DNA from: Agelas oroides
Lineage: Eukaryota; Porifera; Demospongiae; Agelasida; Agelasidae
Assembly (NCBI GenBank): GCA_949130485.1
Contig: OX422184.1
Span: 14,234,405 to 14,298,404, forward strand
DNA: 64,000 nt
Direction: 5' to 3'
A model generated the notes under the pieces. It saw only the letters and a program-made list of their open reading frames with translations, searched no databases and had not been told where the DNA came from. Of this stretch, positions 54,801 to 64,000 are shown in pieces. The number at the start of each line of letters is the position of its first letter. Positions within the stretch are counted from its first letter, which is position 1. Position numbers and translations under genes: made by a program.

Positions 54801-57800
54801 CTTAGTACTATGCACATGCGCATTCTGCAAACTTTTATTCTGTTGTTCCTGTGTTCCTGTGTTCTGTTATTCCGCGTTTTTCAGTATCCCTAATACAACT
54901 ACATCACAAATGGTACCTGGTGTCAAATGAAGATGGTTCAACAGGAACTGCCTGAGTAATGGACGACATGAAAAGTATCACATTGTGTGAGACAACACAC
55001 AGGAGATTTGTGGCTAGTAACTATGAATGACATCTATGTACAAAACATGCCACAATGGCTAAAGTTAATCACAGAGTTCCACTGAACCAGGGAATGCTTC
55101 AGGCCAGCATTTTCAAAGGACAAAGTAAAACATACCAAACTACAAACAACACACAGAATATTTCACCAATGCACAAAGGTTATACAGTGGAACCTCTATA
55201 ATGCTGACACCATTGGTGCCATCCAAAGTGTCCTGAGTAAAGAGGTGTCCCTACTTCGGAGGCTTCCGGTATATTTCCGGTAGGCGTGGCAATGCGTACT
55301 CATGCCGTTGAGCGCTACGAAGGTGCATTCCAGAGCTCTCCCTTGCTGTACGATGGCAAGAAAGGATAACCAGAGGCTAGAACTATGTGTACCAGTGTTA
55401 GTGTAATGTCCAGTTGGTGAATCAATCAGCGGTGGCAGACAATCTTGTGCGAGAGGCCTGCCAGCGTCCGCATTATTGAGTGAATTTTGTACAGTCCAGG
55501 TACTAGTGGGACCGAAAAATCTGTCTGCTTTACGGAATAGCGAGGTGTCTGCAACTGGGAGTATTCTTAAGGATTGTAATTAATGGCGTTTCAACAGGGA
55601 CCGCGTCAAGTGGCCACAGCGAGGTGGCCGCTATTGGGAGGTGTACGTTAAGGGAGGTTCCACTGTATTTCAGCAACTAAGAATTGGCACATCAACGTAC
55701 AGATTGCAGTGCGCCTGTACAGTAGTATGTTTACCTGAACTCTCCACTTTTCACTCTCCTTTTCCTGGTAGAGGACATACTTGATGCTAGGAGAGACGGA
55801 AAGCTTATCCTCAAGTGCAAACAGGTGCTCCACCCATGGACAATGCATTTCCAGTTGAATAATTTCTCCGCTACTGTCGACCTGAGTACAGACACAAACA
55901 GCATGGTAACTAGTGGTGTAACGATATGTGCTAATATCGATATATTGTATTGATTTGCCTTTGGTTTACACTATACCGATTAGGTCATACCCACACCCGT
56001 TATTCATAGCTCGTTAAAGTCATAGCACATGCGCATTTATAGCTTGTGGTGGTGGTGCGTGATGGCAGCAACTATGTGTAGTAGCGATGAATCCGCTTCC
56101 ACTATCTCAGGGCTTGGGTTCTATGCTGGGTTTAAAGGCTCAAAGGGGCCTGTGTGGAAGTATTTTAAGAACTAGATGAGAACGGACAACCTGTTGATCC
56201 CAATCGTGTCATTTGTCTTTTGTGCGCTCCTCGTTACAAGAACCGGATGTGGTCTAATGAATATCGATATATTGTATTGATATGCTAATACAATAAGTTG
56301 CAAGATAAGGATTGAACTTCTGCTGCCAATTTACATGACTAATGGTAACATGATTAACAATTCTTCCATACAGTTAAGAGGGAATGTTAGTTTTGCTGAC
56401 ATATCTACGCACCATGAGAAGGTAGAAAATATACGGTTGATTACTGCGATGGATAACTTTTTGGTGTATTTTGCACAACAGTCTACACTCGTAAAATTAA
56501 AAACTACAAAATTATGTCTATTGTGTGCATTAATATGTGGCATGCTTGCTGCACTATTGTGAATTGTGCAAATTAAAAGTTCCGTGTGGTAAGCTTTCAC
56601 GAAATATCATCCTCGCAAACATTTCAATGTGCATGGTAGTCAAGATACTAGGACATGAGCTAGCCTGTGTGCAAACCTCTTGACGTTTCTCAATGGCTTT
56701 TTGTACAATGTTCCTTGTCGGCAGCCATACATCCCTGTAGGCCACCACACATTCGGTAAACTCTCCCCCAACGAGCTCCATAGCCTTGTGAAATTTACCC
56801 TAAGACAATAAGAAAAGAATGTACAAGTGACTGCCAAGGACTGAACAGCCAAGTCTTAAGAAACAACATAAAACATCAGTGACAAAATCTGGGCAGGCAA
56901 TAACCTTACATCAGTGTCTTGATCAGGATCGTTCCAAGATGGATTCAGTCTACTCACACGTTTGCTGATTGTGCTAGATACCTTATACCTGTGTACATAA
57001 AGATCAGTACTTAACAAAACTATGCCAATGTAATTTCAGATGTTGTGTACGTAGTAACCAACACAAAGAGCCCTTATCATCACCTAGTTACAATGTTACC
57101 ATGGTGCTTTGATGATGAAGACATACAATTTCCTTTTACCATTAGTATCACAAAGAGCGCCCATGGGCAGAGCACCTTACAAGTCTGCCAAAGAGGGGGG
57201 TGGCACTCTTTCAAGTGTTTCTGCATTTAACTATGAAAGAGCGACCATGTCATGTGTACAGCGACTCGATGCCCTCGAAGCAAATAATTTGACAAGCAAT
57301 AACGTACAACGGAACCACCAGCGGTTTCGAGGTTGAGTCCTGACGGCACATAACACTCTGAACTGTAGCATGGTGTAGCTTATGGTGTGCACCGCATTAG
57401 CTATGTTCGTCTACGCAAAGATGCCTTGCACTCTACTATCTATGCTTCTAGTAACCTTCAGTGAAGACTGAAGTATTACACAAAGTTTTTCTTACCTTAG
57501 ATATGCGTAGCGCTTGAGGCTGTGCTTCTCAAAGTCCACACAAAGCTTGCTCCAAGGTGGGCGCTCATTCGAGTAAACTATAACCCTATACAGAAAACTG
57601 GGTCAAAAGTAGGGGGTGGGCAACTCGATGCCCTCGAAGCAAATAATTTGACAAGCAATAACGTACAACGGAACCACCAGCGGTTTCGAGGTTGAGTCCT
57701 GACGGCACACAACACTCTGAACTGTAGCATGGCGTAGCTTATGGTGTGCACCGCATTGGCTATGTTAGTCTACGCAAAGATGCCTTGCACTCTAACTATC

Positions 57801-60800
57801 TATGCTTCTAGTAACCTTCAGTGAAGACTCTTTTGCGAGACTAGAGTATATTACCTTGCTGCTCCATCCTTGTCACTGATTCCATTATCCACTGCATCTA
57901 CCTCTTCGACAAAGTTAGTGTACACACACTCAAAGAGCTCATCTGTTAGACCATCATCACTCTGCCCTCCTACACAATAATAAGGTCTACATGTGAATAC
58001 TATTCACACTATATTTTACTTCCATATACTATGAAGCAGTGATATCCCAAGGATTATGTCCCGGGCAGAAATCAAACATTATTCCATTGTGTATTTCGAT
58101 TGCATGACTGTGTTCGAAGTACTGTAGCACAGAACTTCCGTTAAGGGCGGGGCTCATGTGCGCTGCGTAGATGCACAAATACCTGACATGTCTACGTAGC
58201 GCGTATGAGCCCCGCACTTACAAGAAGTTCTGCGCTACAGCTCTTCAAACGTGGTATCGCAATCGAAATATGGGAATGATGTTTGATTTCTACCTGGGAC
58301 CGCCACATATATTAAATATCATCAACTTTCATTGATCCCACATCTGAAACAAGGATAGAAAACCATCAAAGACATTATGTACTGTGATTAGCCTAGAGAC
58401 TGTAAGTAGCGTCAGTGAAAATCACCATCTGCTAAGCAATACTAGTGCTTAACCCTTTATCTACTAATGACGACTATAGCCGTCATCGAAATTTGGCTGC
58501 ATGTTATCAGTTGGCGCAATCCGTTTTGAAGATAGGTTCTGCGCTAGCAGAAAGGGTGGGACGAGGGGAGGTGGGTGGTTGTCACCCAGAGGGTGACAGT
58601 GCATGACGACTGTTGCAGCTGGCTGTAGAAAAGCCCTGGTCAATGCCAGGTGGGCCATTGTTCTGCTTTCTTGCATAAACTGGCCTAAAAACGCTCCTTT
58701 CACCTTGTAGGGGCTCCATTTCTGACATTTTTAGGCAGCTTTCAGTCCGGAGGAGCGCTCTCTGGTAGAAGGGCCCTGACTATTGAATGCTCGCTAATGA
58801 GTGGGTGTGGTGAAGGTCATGTACTTGTAAAGGACATGTGGAAGAAGCTGTGGCTCAAGTTGCAGGGCTAACTCACAGCAGAAGCAGAAATATAGGTGAA
58901 AAAAGGTGTGACTAGTCTAAACAAGACATTAACTAATTAATGATACATGAGTTCTGGACAATATACTGACGTTTGTGTATAGTACCTAGTATTTACATGC
59001 ATGGAGAGTACTTGACTGACTCTCCAGCTTGGAAAATGCTTCCACACATGCAATACTTCTTCATATGAGTAAAATACATGTAGCAATACATTGTGTACAG
59101 AAACAATTAGTATGGTATGAACACAGTATGAGATGAAATGTAATCCATAGCAGTGGTGAATCAAGGTTGTCCACAACTCTGCCAAGGCGGCTTCCCTTCG
59201 TGGCGCCAGGATAAACGGACAAGCTAAAAGCTCAGCCCATGGCAATGCTTTGTGTATTTAATTTCACATTCCACGTGGTTGTTTACACAATTGTACAGGT
59301 GTGCCCAACCTCAAGACTATTTCAGAGGCTGCAACGAAAGTACAAGCACACTTCAAAGACTTCTACATAGGGTCCTTTACTGAGTAACATTTAATCTCCT
59401 TCTAGATGTTTATTCTGAACTTAGGGGTGCATTCAACATTCAGATTTCTAGAAGTTAGCATTGCAAACTTGAGACAAGGGTGCTTTGGTCATTCTGTATG
59501 GATTCGTAACCATAACTTTACTAGCCTCATACCCATTCATAGGAGAAACGGCAGGCATCACATAGGAGAAACGGCAGGCATCACATAGGAGAAACGGCAG
59601 GCATCACATAGGAGAAACGGCCTAGTAACTTACCCGGTAGAACTGTATCCGGATATGACGTCGCAGAGATGACAACTGTACCCGTACAAGCCATGAATAT
59701 TGGATAATGCAAGAGATATTTGAACATAGCCACATGACTGCTCATAATGTGCAAGCGCGTTGTTGCTGCCAGCAAGACTCGTTACAGACTTTTATTGGAT
59801 GGTTGCTGTCTTACTTGTCATCTGTAGATGCACCGCTTGCAGTAGATTCACTCTCGCTCACCAATGTCGATATGCCCAACTGACAGTACTAATTAGAACC
59901 ACACTGCTACTCTCGAACAGCGAAGAAACCGTTTTGTTCACAGGTACTGAGTAGTTGCACACAACTCAGCAGAAGGAGTTCAAACTAACCGTTGTTCCAA
60001 GTGCTAGCGGTATTTTCGTTATACTGTACTGTGATGCGAGTATGACACAACTGAAGTGCTACAACTGTCATGTGAAACATTCTGAAATTTGATTGGTCCT
60101 GCCAACTCTAGGGCAGCGCAAGTCAACAGTTTGAACCCGGGTAACTTACCAGACCATTTTTTTAAATGAGCGGTACGAGATTAACAAATTTTCAATAGTC
60201 AGGATTATCCCGACAGAGAAGTAACTACAGTGCTAGAAATGGAGCCCCTACAAGAGGAGCATTTTGTATGGAGAGAAATAGCCAGGCCAATACTTCCCTA
60301 GACCTTACCATGCACAGCCCGCCACATTAGCTGCCTTCTCAGTGTAGTTAAGGCTGGTCCAGTTTACTAGGACGAATCTGTACAAGTGTGATGAAGTTGT
60401 GCACGCTACTGTGTGTGCCTCTGCATTTATCTAATTACCTAAACATCACACATTCACAATTAGCATGGAAGTCTTGGGTGTGTCACCGCCATGGAAACCA
60501 AGTGCTTGTGGTTAATCTTTTGGGGTAGATAAGACCTTTACTAGACCCAAAGATGTAGCTGTTAGCATTTCAAAACACCATGCATGCACACTTTTTGAAC
60601 TAGAAGAAAAGTTGAGCCTGCCTTAACTGCACTGAGTTGTGCACAGCCCCCCATGTTTCAACCCATCCGCCCCACCATTTCTATTTATGCAGAACCTACT
60701 TTCATTGATGTGTGGCATGCAATCAAATTTGGATGACATCAGAAATAAGTACAGTATTGCAGGAAATCTTCGCTGGTCCAAATTTGCGCGAAAATCCCGT

Positions 60801-61068
60801 TTCCCCTCAAGAAGAAATTTTCGCGGTTTTAATTTTCGCGTTTAGGCGTGAGCTATTGACCATGCCCCTTTATCGCCAGGCTAACTAAAATTTGAACCTT
60901 GTGAAAATTTCCGCCTATATGGTAGTTAATTAAGAAATGGATGACTTACCAGTTATTTTGGCTATGATTCGATGACCAAAATGAAAGTAGATAAGACCTG
61001 CACTGCTTAATTTTGTTTTCCAACGTCTTCTTCCATCCGTTAAACTCCACATCGTATCATTGAATGTC
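51809..61068 (-). CDS. MYG1: MYG1 (UPF0160) exonuclease orthologue, 3' seven exons, 5' end not in window
   Basis: Exons 60950-61068, 57855-57969, 56910-56988, 56677-56799, 55735-55881, 54917-54951 and 51809-51974 join in phase (the first base completes a split codon) to 260 residues plus TAG. Recognisable MYG1 blocks in order: TKLSSAGLIYFHFGHRI, NFVEEVDAVDNGIS, SRLNPSWNDPDQDTD, the AMELVGGEFTECV exon with WLPTRNIVQKAI, DSSGEIIQLEMHCPWVEHL, then LPEPWRGVRDEQLSEL and GIPGCVFVHTSGFIGGNRT. Animal MYG1 is a DHH-like 3'-5' RNA exonuclease of nucleus and mitochondria that couples RNA processing in both. The N-terminal HNGTFHCDE and DHHQR motifs that carry catalysis were not found between 61069 and 64000; the exon before 61068 should end in AG to make Arg. 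Introns hold many MITEs but no exon appears damaged. Confidence 0.92.
52824..52966 (+). mobile_element. TTAA/CCCTTT-family MITE, 5' fragment (copy 3)
   Basis: Starts TTAACCCTTTAACGATGCCG and runs to GACATGCCGT, then stops abruptly at a repeated flank. Nearly identical to the first 140 bp of copy 4 at 53583. It lies in the last intron of MYG1. Confidence 0.8.
52986..53586. mobile_element. Second TTAA-flanked MITE (GGTTACGATGAA ends)
   Basis: TTAA at 52986-52989 and 53583-53586; the ends are GGTTACGATGAA and TTCATCGTAACC, exact inverted repeats. Its right TTAA is shared with copy 4 of the CCCTTT family. About 593 bp, non-coding. Confidence 0.85.
53583..54084 (+). mobile_element. TTAA/CCCTTT-family MITE, copy 4, complete
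   Basis: Starts TTAACCCTTTAACAATGCCG, contains the palindromic GCCGTTTGGCGTC, the CTCCCTTTGTAGGGGCACCA block and the GCTTGCTAATGAGTG block, and ends near GTTAAAGAGTTA. About 500 bp and non-coding, in the last intron of MYG1. Confidence 0.78.
54230..54890. mobile_element. Inverted-repeat element in MYG1 intron between exons 54917 and 51809
   Basis: The stretch around 54280-54385 (ACAATGGAACAACAGAATAA, then AGCCACACCCCTT) recurs inverted at about 54790-54870 (AAGGGGTGTGGCTT, then TTTTATTCTGTTGTTCC). Edges are approximate. Confidence 0.5.
55185..55665. mobile_element. TA-flanked MITE with CAGTGGAACCTC ends
   Basis: The left CAGTGGAACCTC and right GAGGTTCCACTG are perfect 12-bp inverted repeats, each bordered by TA. 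This is the pattern of pogo/Tigger or Tc1/mariner MITEs. It lies in an MYG1 intron, 69 bp from exon 55735-55881. Confidence 0.88.
55912..56290 (+). mobile_element. hAT-type element remnant (TAGTGGTGTAACGAT start)
   Basis: Begins CTAGTGGTGTAACGATATG, with AATATCGATATATTGTATTG near both ends (about 55933 and 56262). It contains the start of a BED-finger transposase (next entry). It occupies the MYG1 intron between exons 55735 and 56677. Confidence 0.6.
56062..56253 (+). pseudogene. hAT transposase N-terminal fragment with BED zinc finger
   Basis: ATG at 56062 opens a frame reading GFKGSKGPVWKYFK and stopping at TAG near 56174. Shifting the frame continues as DENGQPVDPNRVICLLCAP, so one frameshift breaks the gene. 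The VWKYF...VICLLC pattern (aromatic pair, then CxxC) is the BED finger of hAT transposases. The His pair and the rest of the transposase are missing. Too short for an automatic ORF call. Confidence 0.7.
57264..57469. repeat. 206-bp direct repeat, left copy
   Basis: From ACTCGATGCCCTCGAAGC to TTCAGTGAAGACT; repeated at 57623-57829 with about five differences and a 359-bp offset. Unknown origin; no domain. Confidence 0.92.
57623..57829. repeat. 206-bp direct repeat, right copy
   Basis: Second copy of 57264-57469. It is followed directly by the MITE end CTTTTGCGAGAC. Confidence 0.92.
58449..58932 (+). mobile_element. TTAA/CCCTTT-family MITE, copy 5
   Basis: Starts TTAACCCTTTATCTACTAATG, followed by the palindrome ATGACGACTATAGCCGTCAT. 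Shares TTGGCTGCATGTTATCAGTTGG and GCTCGCTAATGAGTG with the other copies. The right end near a TTAA at 58929-58932 is a guess. It lies in the MYG1 intron between exons 57855 and 60950. Confidence 0.72.
59541..59622. repeat. 23-bp tandem repeat
   Basis: TAGGAGAAACGGCAGGCATCACA occurs at 59541, 59564 and 59587, with a partial fourth copy at 59610. In an MYG1 intron. Confidence 0.93.
60599..60750 (-). mobile_element. Partial TTAA/CCCTTT-family MITE
   Basis: The TTTATGCAGAACCTACTTT and AAATTTGGATGACATC blocks match the inverse 5' part of copies 4 and 5. No intact ends. Confidence 0.45.
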
Positions 61069-61123
61069 CTGTAAAATGATAATTAAAGTACGAGGTAGTT
61101 GTGGAAGTATAATTGCTACACCG

Positions 61124-61466
61124 TAGATCGGGTAATTCGCGTGAAAAATTTTTGTGTTGATATATTTTCGCGGTTCGTTCGATCCGCGAAATTTTTTTAA
61201 CGGTTGACTGTTACAATATGGACGAGTGCCTGGAGCGTTCTTAGCGTTTAGTCACCTACCAGGTATCAGGAGAGCCAGGTATCGCTGGCTGTAATGCTGT
61301 GGCTGTCAGGAGTAGTCGTCGATCGGACGGGAGCTCGAGGTGTGGACGTGTGCGCGCACTCTTATTCGTTAATCACCGCCACGTATGTTTTTATTCGCGT
61401 GTTAAATTTTTGCGGTTGGTCTCAACTGTGAAATTTTTTTAACAGCGAAATTTTCCCGATCTACAG
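61124..61466. mobile_element. MITE with GTAGATCGGG terminal inverted repeats
   Basis: Left CGTAGATCGGGTAATTCGCG and right GCGAAATTTTCCCGATCTAC are inverted; AAATTTTT blocks recur inside. A related AATTTTCGCG stretch lies at 60785-60845. It lies just 5' of MYG1 exon 60950-61068, in its upstream intron. Confidence 0.75.
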
Positions 61467-62086
61467 TACTTGTTTTGAAAGTTGTCGTGCAGCTGATGAG
61501 GTATTGGCTGAAATGCGTCCTGCACAGTGGGTGACTATATGTACAGAACATCTAGGCCTGGTTTTATTGAGGGGATATGGTCAATTGATTGTCCATGCAT
61601 GAGCAGTGAGGAAGGCCAAGTGGATCAAACAAGTGCAGGTATTAAATTGATAAATAGAATCCACTGCAGTGTGCATGCCATATATCACTTACACTGCTTA
61701 GTTGCATACTATTGCATTCATTACTAGAGTGGCAAATAGCAATACTAAATTAGCCAGTGACAATTACACTGCACTTGTACTGCATTCATTCCTAGGCTGC
61801 CTGCATAATCCACCTTCCCACATTGAATCACTATAAAACAATAGCTGGAAAGGTGTAAAGGCGTAAACAGCATAGCAAAGTCAATTACCTTATTAATATC
61901 TAATGACATAAAAATCTTTCATCAGGTTTGTGCGCACTTTGGTATCAAGTACTGTCGATCTCGTGAACGTCTGGGGTCCGGGCTATCGTTGAAGCGCTCG
62001 ATGATGAAGTCTAGTACGTTATTTGTAGTTGGGCACCGCCCCCCCTACGTCCACCTCGCGTCCACCAGACGTCATTCACGTGACAA

Positions 62087-62195
62087 GTGTTCCCAGGCCT
62101 TCCCCGTTTTTCGCGCTCTTCCGCCTCCGTGTATTATATTGAACGCAAACCGAAGAACAAAAAACGGGGTAGGCCTGGGAACGAGGCTACTTCAT
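62087..62195. mobile_element. Short MITE with GTTCCCAGGCC ends
   Basis: Left GTTCCCAGGCCTTCCCCGTTTTT and right AAAAACGGGGTAGGCCTGGGAACGAGGC are inverted, with two extra bases on one side. About 100 bp. Confidence 0.75.
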
Positions 62196-64000
62196 AGCTA
62201 TACAGATTATACAACAGTGACAGAAAGGATGAGACCAGGGGGAAATGGGTAGTAGACTACCTATACAGCACATTCACACTGAGCTACAAGTCATTATGAT
62301 GCTTCAGGGAAGTGTGCACTTAGCTACTGGCTTGCTGCACTACAGCACATCCCATGTCTCCACAGCGCTTTTGATAGCAACGACGCCTCCTTACAACACC
62401 AACCGACGTCTATCAATAGGTGTTGTTAGCTCTTACACAACTCAGATATACAGATACACAATATAAGTAGATGCACACAATAGTAGCATGGCTATCTTCT
62501 GCCCAGCAAGTTGGCTGCCTTTGTATCATCTTGCCTCTACATGGCTTCAATTACCACCTGTTACCACCCCTCTTCTACATTGCAACACCAGGTAAGCTTC
62601 ACTTCACTCTACACCCAATGACTATGCTTAATGTTAGAAGCTGGATTGTGCACTGAACTCTGTTTCCTGTCCACTATTGCCCTAATCTAGCCAGGCTTCC
62701 ACACTATGTGTAGCTAGTGGGTTAGCTTGATGACATTTATGGAAGGCAAGCTGATTTGTCCACCTGCATTCAAGGCACCGTTTTCTTTCCACTTGGAGTG
62801 GGGTTATGCTCGAAATAAGGATCAAAAAGAAGGTATCCATGGCTTAAATAACACTACTAGAGAATTGAACTCAGTGGTTAATGTTCACAGTACATTATGA
62901 CCTCGACAGAATCTAAAGATCTCAACGCTGTTAACACTCAGTCAGTGTTTCATACAAACTTAGAAAATTCAACATGGACCACATCCTCCTCCTTCTCCCC
63001 TCCTTTCATCGATATCCAACTCAAACACATGTGCATGAACACCTCTTTGTGCTTCCACTGACTATACTAAGGTGATGTTGATAAGAGTAGTAGTAACAGC
63101 TCTCATCTCAGTACAGCAAGATAAGAACATTTCCCAATTCACTGTCTCCACTATAGCCTTGCAAATGAGGTCCTTCTCTATCAGTTTTACATTGAACTTT
63201 TAATCCTCCTGTAGTGTAGCAATAATCCGTTTCTCTCTCTCGGATGGTAATAAACAAAACTGGGTTACTTGATGAAACCACAAAAGTTGCAAACTGAGTA
63301 AAATATATTATACCCTCAATGTACATTCCCAAGGTCAGTTGTGTAAGACTTCAAGACCTCAATAATAGCTGCACTGGGGCAAAGACTTACTGTGTAAGAC
63401 CAGGAGCTTATGAGCGGCAAAGCCACGAAGGAGCGTGTAACTCTGGTTCCATTCAAATCCGGATTACTTACGTATTTCCGTTTTGGTGAGGCGCAATGCG
63501 TGTCATGCGGTCTATCACCTACTTTAGGTCATGCGGCTACGTGAGAAAATAAACGATGGCAGAATTGCAAGTACAAGAAATAGTGACTCTATACTCCACA
63601 AGACAACGAACAAGAATACTTCTTCAACTTTGAATATCAGGCAGAAACACACTGAAAGACACGGAGCCGCTGTTATTGGCGTTTTAAAAAGTCAATCGAG
63701 CCATCGGAGATACCTGCTGCAACCGTAGCCTCCGCTTCGCAAACGAAGCCGCCTCAGAACGGTGAGGGGTCCCGGCATCTTCGAATCTTACGCATTTTTG
63801 AGGCAGACCGCTTTCGCCGTCACCTGTTCGCTTGCCCATTCCTCCGCGGCTAGGTCAAAGGGCGTTCTGAGTGAGTGTAAAACTTCTCACATTGCTATTA
63901 CGGAACACGTGGGTTTTTAGGTCGTCACTACGACGCTTGATTTGAAGAGTGGTTTCCTTATTTGGAAGTTCGTTCGCTAATAATGATTTGGATGGCACTC
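62196..64000. other. Right end, no gene recognised
   Basis: No MYG1 exon with the DHH-type motif could be found here. Positions 63400-63900 are CpG-richer, perhaps a promoter or first-exon region; a 51-codon minus frame (63684-63839, basic) with a GTATCT donor-like site inside it is the only candidate, and it is weak. Confidence 0.35.

Larger units (their letters stand above)
57148..57845 (-). mobile_element. GTCTCG-family TA MITE, second copy, interrupted
   Basis: The pieces CAAAGAGCGCCCATGGGC (57152), GGTGGGCGCTC (about 57558), CTATACAG...AAAGTAGGGGGTGGGCA (57587-57621) and CTCTTTTGCGAGACTA (57829) follow the reversed order of the element at 898-1077. Between them sits a 206-bp block present twice. 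It ends 10 bp from MYG1 exon 57855-57969. Confidence 0.6.

Noticed and set aside
59575-59775. Possible minus-strand exon ending at a GTAAG donor (YPDTVLPG)
   Set aside because: It lies in an MYG1 intron, overlaps the 23-bp tandem repeat and shows no similarity to a known family; phase with neighbours could not be tested.
63684-63839. 51-codon basic frame in a CpG-rich stretch on the minus strand
   Set aside because: A donor-like GTATCT is present, but no downstream exon or conserved motif was found.

Overview
The window looks like animal nuclear DNA. It is AT-rich and gene-sparse, its genes are split by GT-AG introns, and it is full of nested transposons. A marine sponge (demosponge, Amphimedon-like) is my best guess. 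That guess rests on general character and on the receptor family, not on a database match. Nothing prokaryotic or viral was seen apart from retroelements.

Four host genes can be supported, all on the minus strand. (1) At 2780-4369 there is an intronless gene for a secreted metallo-beta-lactamase-fold protein of ComEC/Rec2 type, with a granulin-like cysteine-rich region before the catalytic domain. (2) Gene A (8686-13294, six exons, 464 aa) and (3) gene B (30042-45356, six exons, 467 aa) are tandem paralogues. Each encodes an unusual membrane protein: a cytoplasmic N-terminus, an extra N-terminal membrane segment, a short Cys-rich stalk, and a seven-helix domain that looks most like the Frizzled/secretin/cAMP receptor group. 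Exon lengths and intron phases match between the two. (4) At 51809-61068 are seven 3' exons of the sponge MYG1 (UPF0160) exonuclease orthologue. The exons carrying its N-terminal catalytic motifs were not found and probably lie beyond the right edge.

Much of the remainder is mobile DNA. Between genes A and B lies a Ty3/gypsy LTR retrotransposon (20983-26494, minus strand) with two LTRs, a tRNA-Leu-type primer site and a polypurine tract; a piggyBac-like MITE and a foldback element have inserted into it. Gene B is stretched to 15 kb by two non-LTR retrotransposons in its introns: a 5'-truncated one with a 660-codon open frame (intron 5) and an older, broken full-length one (intron 4). A TTAA-flanked 'CCCTTT' MITE family occurs at least five times (14.9, 48.2, 52.8, 53.6 and 58.4 kb). 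There are also hAT MITEs with 8-bp duplications, a hAT remnant with a BED zinc-finger start, TA-flanked MITEs, and a 526-bp inverted repeat.

Tandem arrays occur at 11.2 kb (61-bp unit), 18.5-19.1 kb (short hairpins whose arms co-vary), 27.5 kb (20 bp), 49.8-50.5 kb (139 bp) and 59.5 kb (23 bp). The observations most worth following are the paired receptor genes with a fast-diverging stalk exon, the granulin/MBL fusion, the co-varying hairpin array, and the long inverted repeat that should fold into double-stranded RNA. All exon coordinates were derived by hand from splice signals, reading phase and paralogue comparison; no similarity search or RNA evidence was available.
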